In this document: positions 34,101-46,100 of the stretch, piece by piece
Layout of the letters: every line of letters begins with the position of its first letter
Numbering within the stretch: the stretch's first letter is position 1
Assembly: GCA_935421135.1 (NCBI GenBank)
Contig: OW285197.1
Location: forward strand, 6,480,850 to 6,544,849
Length of the DNA: 64,000 bases
Source of the DNA: Bugulina stolonifera
Lineage: Eukaryota > Bryozoa > Gymnolaemata > Cheilostomatida > Bugulidae
Reading direction: 5' to 3'
The notes under the pieces: generated by a model
Seen by the model: the letters and a program-made list of their open reading frames with translations, nothing else
Told to the model about the DNA's origin: nothing
The model's database searches: none
Translations under genes and position numbers: made by a program

Positions 34101-37100
34101 TCTTCAATGAGCCTAAGTATCGGGCCTACGTCCCTTCTTTGAAATAGACACTTTGTACACTCCTAGGAGTCTAAGCAATCGGACCTACGTCAACCCTTGA
34201 GTCTTTAATGGATCTAAGCATCGGCCTACGTCCTCTACAATACCTACAAGAGCTTACGTAACTGTTCACTCTTTATGCAATGTGTGAAAGTTTACCTTGG
34301 CAGCCCACTACCACTATCAAGCACTTACCACACCCGTGCTGGTATCAGCACTGGCAGCCCACTACCACCACCAAGCGCTTTCCACACTTGTGCTAATATC
34401 GGCAAACGTGTGAAACCCATAGCACAAAATATTGCAATACATTTTATTAGTTGGTATAACAAATATATACAACATCTCAGAATTTGTGACACCCCGATGG
34501 GAACATAAAATGCAATATTATTTTCTATTTTTGTAGCTTTAGAACCCAGTATAACTAATGTTGTATTACAAGATAAGTAGTGTACATGTAAATGTAATGG
34601 ATTTTATCTTTCTACGTCTAGGCCTTAGCTGAGTCGGTTCAGGGAGTTGGATTTGCTATTGGACCCGCATTAGGGGCCGGACTATACAAAGTATGTTCAT
34701 TCATCAAGGTTTAACTTAATTACCTATACCATGTACACTTAACTTTATGTATGCACTTTCACTTGTTAGAGGCAGAACTGCATGAGGAATAATCAATATT
34801 ATATTTACACTCCTTTATTTTACTGTATAGCTGGGAGGATATACCTGCATGTTCTGGACTCTTGGAGCTGTGCTTATTTCACTATGTATAGTTCAACCTT
34901 TTGCTGTTCCTTCAATAAGTAAGTTACCATCTGCAATAAGCAGGGCACTGGGCTATCCCTGTAAGAAGAAATTAAAGTTACTCATTTCACGCAAACTAAG
35001 TGAAGTTTGCTGCATACTAGTTAAATTTGTTTCCTGTTGATAGAAAGTGAGGTGAGCCCAAAAAAACCTGCTCTGTATATGTTGAAGATACCAGGAATAC
35101 TGCTACTAGCTTTGCATTCGTGTACATATAAAGTAGTTGGCACTGCCACAAATACTGGACTCAGTATTTTCATGATCAATTCGGTAAGTTGAAATTTACT
35201 TCTTTCAGACACTTTGCAACACTAACTATGTATTGCATATTATTGGCTTCATATTGATGGAAAACTTGTCTAGGTTTAGTCTCACTGCTTGAGTGCAATG
35301 ATAGTTTGGAATTTTACATTTCCTATGTTCTCAAGACTTAGTTTAGTTGTTAGATGATCTGTGATAACACTGGCCCATAATATGGGGAGTAGCTAAGGCA
35401 TAACTATGATGCTATTGTACTAGCTCATATGAGACTGTATTTGACTTAATAACCAATGAAATTTGAGCGCAATCACATATTTCCTGAGAATTGCCAAGCG
35501 ACCAAGTATGGTGGCTGATTAAACTCTTAATATGAAATTTTGCTGATAGCTGATGAAGCTTTTGAATGTGCCACTTTTCGAAAAATACATTTCGAATCAG
35601 GACTTTTAGAAACCCGGAGAGTTCAACACCGGATATTTCGATAAACCTAACTCTAAGCCCCAACTACCAGAATTTAACTAAATTTTATTTTTAATATTAT
35701 TTTTGTAATTATCTATGATTTGTGTTTTTCTAAATTTAATCTCCACAGTTTCGAACTGTCCTGTTGTGAAGAGTCCTGTTTCAAACTCCCTTTTGCGAAA
35801 TTTCTCTTTGTCGAAACTTCTAGCAGAGAGTTACAGCATTGTACATTGCCCAGAGATTGGCACATTTCCAGCTCAGTCAGCAATGCTGGTAGCTCAGTAC
35901 ATTTCAGCTAGACACTTTCACTCAAGTATAACTATTAAAACTGTTGTGATGCAAAGAATATTCAAATAATATAAGTACAAGATAGTCATCGGGTCTTACA
36001 TTAATGTTGGCTCTTTCTCCATTGACGATATTCTTTCTGTAGTTGATACAGTCTAACTACACCATATTTTGTTAGGGGTAGGGAAACAAATTGTTTCTGT
36101 TCCACTCATTCTGAAACATAGATCAACAAATTTTAAGTCTTTGAGAGAAATTTACATACAGTCAATGAGCGTTACCTTGCACAAAGTAGAACCATGCTTG
36201 TACTGCACATAAAACCCCACTATCTTGTACAACATATACACTATAAAACTATCTTTCTATTACAAATACACCACATAAATGATTGTCACATTCTTCATCA
36301 CTTGGGAGATGTTCTTGTGACAATTCTGAATTTGGCTCTTTGATAATGCTTGACTTAGGAGTTATTAGCACTTGACTGAGTGGTCATATTAATTCAATTG
36401 ATTGCAAATGTTTTACCTTTAGTGTCTTCGCAGCCCCTTGGAAAAATCAAATAAAAAAAAATCGCAAAATTGCCGTCCGGCCTAGGCCACAAGAGCTGCC
36501 GGCCTGGGATTTAGCGCGACCGGACGAAACCATCCCTAGCTCATCGGCGCCCCTGGTTTTTTCGCATGAAAATGAGGACTTTTCCTTCGACCCAGGCCAG
36601 TGTGTTTGCTACTCTGTGACTGATATGTGCCGGAAAATTTTTGTTGCGAGTTCACCAGTGTCTGCAATTCACTTCGAGAAGACACTAAGTTATCTTCTTT
36701 TAATGCATGATTAGTAATTACTTTTCTCGTAGCAAAATATTTGTCGTTCTTATTCATTTTTTTCTAATGCATTGGCTTTTTATACATTGGCTTATTATTA
36801 AGCACAAGAACAGAGTACTTTTTTAAGCTATTGTTAAAGCGAGGGGGTTTAAATTTTGTTTTGATGATTAACAGAATTAGCTGGCTAGTTTTTGAAAATT
36901 TTACACCGTTACTTAAATGAGTTAATGTTGCTGTGTTTAGTTCTAATAAAATTCAAGCCATGTACTGTTTTAGCAATAACGTTATATACATGTACTGTAG
37001 TAGGTGTGTGAGTCGGGCATCCCTATAAATTATGCATTCACTGGCTATTTAACCTTATTTATATTTAAAAGCTATTCAACCCTCAATTGCTAACAATGCT

Positions 37101-40100
37101 GTCTACATATATTTGATTATTGTAGTTTGGAGTTACCTCCTCAATTGTTGGCTTAGTATTTGGAGTCTGGTCTGCAGTTTACATATTTTTCCTACCTTTC
37201 ACTACAAAGCTAAATAACAGGGTAAGTTTTCTAGAAATAACATAATTGAACAGCTTGATTAAACAATTTTAAATTTCTTTCAAGCTTTCAATCTGCATGT
37301 ACACTGCTCTGAATTTCTTCAGATTCATCTACCTCTGACAGAAAAGTTTTTCACCAACAGTATCGTGCCTACTGAGTTGGCCGATTGATTCAATTCAAAA
37401 ACGGTCTTAGAGACTTTAGCTGTTTTATCAGCGTCTTTGACACCAGTATGCTCAATCTACATGTATATTATAATAGATTATGCCGAGCTTAGCTCTTGAA
37501 GTGTATTTTCTTTACTGGAGTTGTCTAAACACTTACAGTATACATGTACATGTATTTGCTAAGGTTATATAAATATTTATTATTTATTTTTTGAAGCATC
37601 GGCATAATTGCTTCGAATTTTCTTCTGTTTGCCTGTAAATCCAAGAATTTAAATACCAACTACGCACATGTACAAGTAGGCTACGTAATATATATTAGGC
37701 ATATTCAGATATTGCACCACGCAAGCTCATAAATGACAATCTGGGGCAATAACAATAATAACTTATATTAAAATTAAATATTAAAATTAAATATTAAAAT
37801 TTTTAATTCAATAATGTAGCGCTAGCTATACCGCTAGGTTAGGCTAGGTTAGGCGTGCCTGGTAATAATATTATATCGCTGTAAACAAGGAGAAGCCCCT
37901 TCAAATCAAGCATTAGTCACGCCTGAACAGTCAAGTTGTATTCGGATAGTTAGAGCAGTCCTATATGAACCAGTACAGTTTCCAAATACGCCTATTATTG
38001 GCTTTACCGAATATTTATTAAGTATACTGGCTTTTTCAAGTTCATTTGATGAGGGATACGTCATGGTCTTGGGATACCATTACTAGAATAATATTTATTT
38101 TCCAGATCGCTGAATATTGGCCTGAATTTTGAAGGTATTTCGTAAGCCGGGACCAAGACCTTCGCACTCTAGCTGTTGCCTTGCCAATTTGTAGACTCAG
38201 TTAAAGTAGTGGGTCGAGTCTCGGGCAATATTGCATCATGTAGATCATAGGTATATTTGGATTATGCACTGCGCAAGCTTTACAAATAGCAATCTGCAGC
38301 AATAACAATTTGTTTTATTCACTGGCATAACGCTAGCTATAACGCTAAGTTAGGCTTGCCTGGTAATAATATTTATTGTAAACAAGGGGAAGCCCCTTCA
38401 AATCAAGCATTAGTCACGCTTGAACGCTCATGCTGTGTTCAGATATGAAAAACAGTCCCACATGAACTAGTACAGTTTCCGAAAACGCCTAATATTTATC
38501 ATGTAAATAATGTATATCATGTATATAATGTACTGTATATCATGAATATCACGTATATCATGTCTATCACATATATCATGTCTATCACGCATATCATGTA
38601 CAAAATGTATAACATGTACATGTACATATATATCCTGTACATGTATATCACGTATATCACATATATCATGTATATCATGTACACGTATATCATGTACATG
38701 TACATGTATATACTGTACACGCATATCATGAATATCACGTATATCATGTATATCATGTACGTGTATATCATGTACATGCACATGTATATACTGTACATGT
38801 ATATCATGTATATCACGTATATCATGTACACATATATCACGTATATCATGTACGTGTACATATACATGTATATACTGTACATGTGTATCATGTATATCAC
38901 GTATATCACACATATCATGTATATCACGTATATCACGTATATCATGTACGTGTATATGTATATACTGTACATGTATATAATGTATATCACGTATATCACG
39001 CATATCACGTATATCATGTATATCATGTATATCATGTATAACATGTATATCATGTATATTATATTGCATATTGCCTATTGCCTACTGAGCATTTTGTATT
39101 GAGCTTTGTGGGCTGTGCTGTGTATATTGTGATAGTGGGATATGCTTTTCTACTATCAGCTTAATTGTATCTAACAGTATTGATTCACATTACAGGGATA
39201 CATATTTAGTCTGATTCTATTGGCTTGGTGCAGTTCGATAGTCTCTCATCTATTCGTTGGCCCGAGCCCAATCTTTGATTTCATGTTCTATAGTCACAGG
39301 TAAGTAATGAAATTTGCGCACCTGCAGGATTCTCAACCTGTACACCGTAATTTAAAATGCCAATTAGCTATATAAGCATTAATCCGCGTTGTGGTCATGC
39401 AGATAGTCACCCTGATCAGTAAGTGGGTATGGCAAAACCCTCAATCAAAAATGTTTATTACCGCTCAGACAAGGATGACCCCTGGCTTTCACTGCACACA
39501 GCTGAAGGATGAACATGTACATACTAGCTACTTACTGATCCTTAATCACATTTGATAGCACCAGAAACTTAAAACACTGGAAGAATATGCACAACTCGTT
39601 AGAGATTGAAATATTTAAGGGGTTGTGACAGGTTTCAGATTTTTCCTGAGAGCAAGAAGCTCTATCAAACATGCATAATGCAAGTGAATGGTCTGTCAAG
39701 TAGCTGGATTTGCATACAAAGCTAGTCTAGGGAGATGAATATGCTCTCTACTGTAGGAGAATAATTTTGTAGCTATTGCTTCTAATGTGGAGAGCAAAAA
39801 GCAGCTTTAAAGAATTTTAAAATATGCCTGCAAAAGCAACCGTCCAGTAACATCAATAATTTCAATGAAATTGATACAGCTCTACAACTACACACTTTTT
39901 CTTTTGTACAGCTAAAATTGACAATATCTATCAATGAAATATAAAGCAGACAGATGGTTCTTATTAACAACGTTATGTTCAAAGTGAATTGGAAAGTGTT
40001 AGCTGGTTAGGTGTAGGCAAGAGAACACATAACACAATGGAATAAACAGAATTGGAGAAAGTAGGATTGCATTTCTCACTTACCGATAAAGTTTTGCAGC

Positions 40101-43100
40101 TTAGTGGTAGATAAACTATATTCTAGGCCGACGAGCAGTCACATGTGTCACTAGCATCCTGATGTGAACACTTTAAAGGGGAAAATCACAAATTTTGAAG
40201 TGATTCTAAAGTGATAGTTCGAAATCTGGCGGTTCCAGACGTCATTTCCACAAATACCAAAATCCGCGTTTTTATCCAAAAAATCGGTTTATCTGATTGG
40301 TCATGGGCGCATCCTTGTTGGTAGTCTAAGATCTGCAGACTTACACCGATATGCGAGGTGATTAATATATGCCCCGTTAAATCCACTATATTGCTATAGC
40401 CGTGCTGTTTCCGGTAAGTTTGCGCATTCACAGTTTACTGGTTTGCGACAGCCACTTGTGTTTTTTAGTAATTTCCAAAGTTTTCTGCTACTTACACTTG
40501 CTTGTTTTTTATACTGACTAATATAGCTCACGGCATATTCTACAATGCATATTTATCCGTCGGTAAGAAATCAAATCAAGTTATATTATAATAAGTATTT
40601 GTTCATTCTTTTCTAATCCTACTAGATTATTTCCCACCGACTCTGACTGACAGTCACTGCAGTTTCACTGAACTATAAAAAACGCTAGTTTCAATTTGTT
40701 TAAAATAATTGTTTATCATCAATTATGTTGGTTTTTATTTACTTATGCACGTAATTAATTAATAACTGTTCTACGATGGGTTTCATTGGTAGTTCAGCGG
40801 AGCTAGCAGTGACTCTCAGTCAGATTCGGAGCTAGCAGTGACTCTCAGTCAGATTCGGAGCTTGCAGTGACTCTCAGTCAGATACGGAGCTAGCAGTGAC
40901 TCTCAGTCAGATTCAGCTAGCAGTGACTCTCAGCAAGTTTCCGTGGGAAATATAACATGAACTCAAGCTGCAATAAAATCACTTTTATTTCTTTGGCATC
41001 AGATTGCTGTTGACTAGACACAAGACAAATGAATCACCAGTTACTGCTTACTTGCCGCTGTAAATTAATGATTAAAAGTCAAACAATCAATTGAAGGCAA
41101 TGCAAATCAATATAATAATATATCATTCAATTTATTTAGTGTGTTGCTTTTACCAAAACAGGCTAAATATAAATGATGAAAGCTGTTAGTTGGAAATGGT
41201 AAAGCAACATTTCCAAAAAAAGACAGTTCCAGCAGGACGTTTCTCAACTGTGTAGATTACATTTATTAGAATACAACCCACCGATAATTAAGTTTAATTA
41301 AATGAAAAATTAATATTAAAAAGGAAAATTAATGGGTGGGGTTAAGGGTTCAAACTGTCACGGAGAGGTTTAGTTTGGAACTGTCTTTTTCCCATTGTAT
41401 TGGATTGCAGTACATCACTTCACCTCCATACTTTCCTGGTGTTCTATTTCTTTCTTTACTGCCTATTTTAATTTTATTTTAATCTTGCTAATTTTCATTT
41501 CATGGCGTGCGTTCAGATAAATAAAATTAAAATAAGCAGTAAGTAAGCCCAATGACTGAAAGAAAAAAAACAGAGATGCCAGACTCAGTTAATTCAAGCA
41601 ACATTTTATGGCTTATTAAAAGACTCGTTTCCAAAATAAAACTTGCAAACATCTCTGGAAAAAAACTAGTATCCTATGTATGTTTGTGCAATATTATGAA
41701 TCTGTTCCACAATGCTGACCATTAAGAAATTTACTTTAGCCTCAGTGGCTGTGACAAACCCTATTGATACTCTTAACTATTCTCTATAATGGCATAGGCC
41801 TATGTGACTAAGAATATTGGGCCTACACTGTGGTGACTTGGTGACTACTATATCTAACTACTACTACTACTATTGATAATTCAACTTCTGTTGATTCTAT
41901 TGATACTGTAGCTACTACTGCTACTACTGGAACCTCTGGTACTACTGCGACAACTTACCACTTTTCTACGACTATTATTGTAACCAACTACTACTATTAC
42001 TACTGCTGATTTTAACTACTTGCATGATTACTACTAATGCAACCATAACTAACTACTGAAATCACCATAATACTGCTACTACACTGCTACCACTTTAACT
42101 TACTGCTAACTACTACTATAAGTAACTACTCCTACTGCTAATACGAACTACAGCTAACACCACAAATGGTTCTTTTATTTTGCTAGTAAACTGCTGCTGC
42201 GACGACTAATACTGACGATAGTGGGCATACTATCAATGTTGAGCTGATACTAACACATACAGCTTGTTGACTTGTGTTGTAGGATGTTGCAGTGCCTGCT
42301 GCAGTTGGGCCACCAGATGCTGATATGCTCTCTTACTTTATTCTATGAGTTTGTAGTACTGAAGCACTAATGAGTTTTACCATGCACTAGCCGATGCTTT
42401 CAAGAAAATGCAGTTTCATATCCATATAGCTCTTCAGGTAGGTAGTTGTATGAATAACTACTCGGAATCCTGTATCTTAAACATTGATGCTTTATCGGCA
42501 AAGAAGATTTAGAATCTGATACTCCTTCAGAGTCTCTAATAATTTTGAATTTGGTTATTATAGTAATTACACTTACATGAATTATTCATTGTTACACATA
42601 AAGACTGTGTGTGTAGGCAGATCTATGTGCAAATGAAAGTAATACACGGGACAGTCATTTCTTGGTTGCAGATAGATTCTGGTAAGATGTTCCAGACAAA
42701 ATGTTATAGCCTTGGAATATCGCAAGAGACACCGATGGAGGGTAAACCATCCAGTTCTACAGGAACAACTTTAGGAAGAAACCTCATTCATCATTGCAGT
42801 TGGTCTGGTATCCTTGCCGGCAGTCTCCTTGAGGTTAAATATTTGTCCATTGCTTTTGCATGTAGGTGCAGTAGTGGTGAAAGCTAGATAGACCTCCTTA
42901 CTCCTTAGTTGGGGTTTTGGAGAAGGGGAATAAATCTAGAAAAAGCGATTTGTGTTTAAGCTTTACTGAAAAACAGAGGTTATCTCAAATTTCTCCACTT
43001 CTGCATCTAAACAATTATTGACCTCCATGGCCTGAATCTTGCAACCATTTGCTATCAGCCATTATGTTAGCTGTCAACATAATATGGTCAACAAGGTCAG

Positions 43101-46100
43101 TCTATAATTGTGGGGCTTGCCAGTGACCTCTACCTCACCAACTATGCAAGTGTTCAACTGTTGAAACCCAGGCAGTGAAGTTGAAGTTTGATCATAACAC
43201 AGTCCACGCTGCACTCTGCTGGAACTTCCTCCACCTGTACACCTCTGCTCCGACTGCTCAATACTCTCTAGCACAATCTGTTGGCTATGTTATAAAACCA
43301 TAGTAGCACATAAGTGCTACATGATGGTAATCATTAGTGCTTTGCCATAGATTCAGCAGTTAAAGCTATCATAGAATCCACAGGAGCCTAGCCACCTGCA
43401 GTATAATATTTTAATGTGTACTTTTAATAATACTATTACCAATGTTTTTCATGGGTAGCAGAGTGTCAGAAATTATTTCCAATGATATTGTGTAAACCTT
43501 TTATACATGCATGTATATGTAGATATAATAAAGAATTCGTGATTACATATAATGTTTATACAAATACAGTGTGTTGTGCCATATGGTACCTTCAGCATGT
43601 ACATGCATGTTTATTTGTCATACATAAGTTTTATAATGATAAAATGTATATTATATTACTGATACATGTACAGGTATAAATGCATTTGCATTGTTGGCAG
43701 ACGATGCTAAGGTCTATGTGATTGCACTGCACTGACAACTGCAGTCAAGAAATTGAAATGAAAGTAAGGAAAACAAATACATGTATAATTAGCATAGCAT
43801 TATGTTATACGGATAATAGTATAAAGTTATCTCCCCAGGAATGGTCGATCACCGGAAACCGTAGTCTCACAAAATAGTATGCCGAAATCTCAAAAAGGAG
43901 ATAACTCTTAATTTTTCAATCGTTTAGAAGGAGTTTTAATTTCACTAATTGAGGCATAAGGAGGGTCATAAAATACAAATCCTTTGTTATTAATAAGAGA
44001 ACATATGTTGATTTAGTATACTGTACAATAATTGTTCGAATATCTTGTTTAGAACAGTACAAAAACTAACTTCAAAGTAGGGCACAATTTGTGAATTTCT
44101 CCTTTAAGATTTCGTCGCGAATGTACATGTATTCTGTAGATATATCCTACTCACATTAGCCATGATCTTTGTGATGGCTATTTATCAAGGAGCAATATAT
44201 ATCTCTCCATACCAGGCAGCCATCAACCTTGCCCTGTGAGTACACAAGGTTATAGTCTTTATTTAAGGATGCAACCCATGCAAGACCTAATGTGCTTTTG
44301 CAACCTTCATTTTTGATCAGAGTATAGTTAGATTTTTTACTCAATAAAATATCCATAAATAACAAATAGAAAAGTGAGCTCTACATGTAGCAACACTTGC
44401 TATTGGATTACATAATTGGTGTTAGCATTACATAATAATATGTGTCTGGCAGGATGGGAATAACTAGCAGTTGATTAAACACAGCATAATAAAATTTTGT
44501 CATAGCTCATTCATATACATGTACGTTTAGCTTATCATAATATGATACGCTTAATTTTATAAATGTAATTTGAAATGATCTAAAATATATGCACATGCTG
44601 GTCTAGATTAGCCAATAGTGTAGAGTAGTTAAAGGCATTGGAGGGGCTATTTTCTCAGTCGTAGTGCAATTTTCGGAAGGCATCGCCACCCTGCCCAGCA
44701 TAATCTAAACATACTCTGATGAAAATGATGCTATAATGATGAATGATATACCAAAAGATAGCTTAGGAACTGAGCATTCCTCCTATTCAGTTTATAATAT
44801 GGGTATCTCAGTACCCCACCCACTATTGGCAGTTTTCTCTGATTTTTATTTGCCAGGAAAATAGACTATACTAATTACTTTACAATGAGTGGAGTTTGCT
44901 GGAGTATTTGTGACCACAGTAAATGTTATTACCAGTTATAATAACAAAATGATGCTCGCTGTCAATGGGATGGTGCTATTTATGAGTAACATTCTTTGTC
45001 ACTTGAATAACAATATTCTAATGAACATGCTAATCAGTGTCAGCATTATTTTTGAAAAAGATACATCTGAAATTTCAAAAACTAATTTTTATCATGTACA
45101 CATGCCCTCAAACATTACAAGGCAGACAGGGCATAGCAATATGTTTCAATACTAGATGTTATGTGAAAAATTGTCGATGGTTGCTCGTTTCAGAGTTTTG
45201 GAAACCCAAGAATACCACTTTCCATCTTTATTCACCAATTTAATTCAGCATTATCTGCCCTCTTAGGCCTGTATGTACATTTGTACATGTACAGGACTAC
45301 GATAGCACATTTATCATGGGCTACATTATATTTATAAACAAGCATGAATCTGTATTTTGCCATCCTGGCACAGCATCCTTGTTAGTAAAGATATTCCCCT
45401 ATAGCCATAGTAATAAACAAGCTAGTCTCAAGTTTCTATTTCCAATACACAATCAAATATGGATATGCAAAGTAGCCCTTGCAATGTACTCTGACAGTGA
45501 CCATGATAGCCCTAGGGCAAACTTTACAGAATTTTTAAATAGCAGAACTCTTTATACATACCTAGGCCCTATATTAATAGCAAGAATAACTTTCTCAAAA
45601 AACTCAAAATTGTATTTTCTATTTTATTATTTACGTATTTGCATTATCTCAATATTCTACCTTCTAAAATTCCAATGAGGCTGGACTTCCACTTGAAGTT
45701 GTTATTCTAACACTCACTCAAGTTATACTACTGTAAGCCCTCAAATGCTTGCCTTGCACAATTTAGGGTAGATTCTGGTGTCAGGGAAACAGTATACCAA
45801 CAGGATAATAACAAAAAATAATTTTCTTGCATTAATAGATACTGTGTTCTGTCATTTATAGAAGTAATCAACTATTTTTAAAGTATATGGAATTATACTA
45901 TATCGTGTCATTTGGAATTTTACAGTAACTATTGCGCAATCTATATAGAGCATCATTGCTAGGTGAAAACTAAAATTAATTGCATTTTAAGGTTTGGCAG
46001 CTAAAATAATGAGGGGTGAAAAAAGTCATCAAATGTACCCATGGGTAAAATGGGTGCAAACTCCAATGCCTTTAAGAAAAAATATTTGTAATTGAATACA

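Larger units (their letters stand above)
40177..44103. mobile_element. Kolobok-like DNA transposon, TTAA target duplication
   Basis: 3927 bp in intron 8. Left end AGGGGAAAATCACAAATTTT; the right end in reverse complement reads AGGAGAAATTCACAAATTGT, matching about 16 of 20. TTAA flanks both ends (40173-40176, 44104-44107). TTAA duplication with a terminal AGG start is the Kolobok pattern as I know it. piggyBac also uses TTAA but usually starts CC. No transposase is recognised; short frames such as 42609-42887 and 43074-43274 are unidentified. It contains a 29-bp minisatellite, a repeat M copy and ACT-rich DNA. Confidence 0.55.

Noticed and set aside
36420..36690. A MITE with AGTGTCTTC inverted ends
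   Set aside because: The ends match for only about 9 bases and no target-site duplication flanks them.
38467..39102. Three overlapping frames of 178-200 codons on both strands
   Set aside because: They consist only of the translated 9-bp minisatellite (endless Y-I-M or D-I-H patterns).
40798..40933. 29-bp direct repeats as a CRISPR array
   Set aside because: Units abut without spacers and lie inside a transposon in an animal intron.
42609..43274. Frames inside the TTAA-flanked element as its transposase
   Set aside because: No catalytic motif or family resemblance could be seen in either strand.
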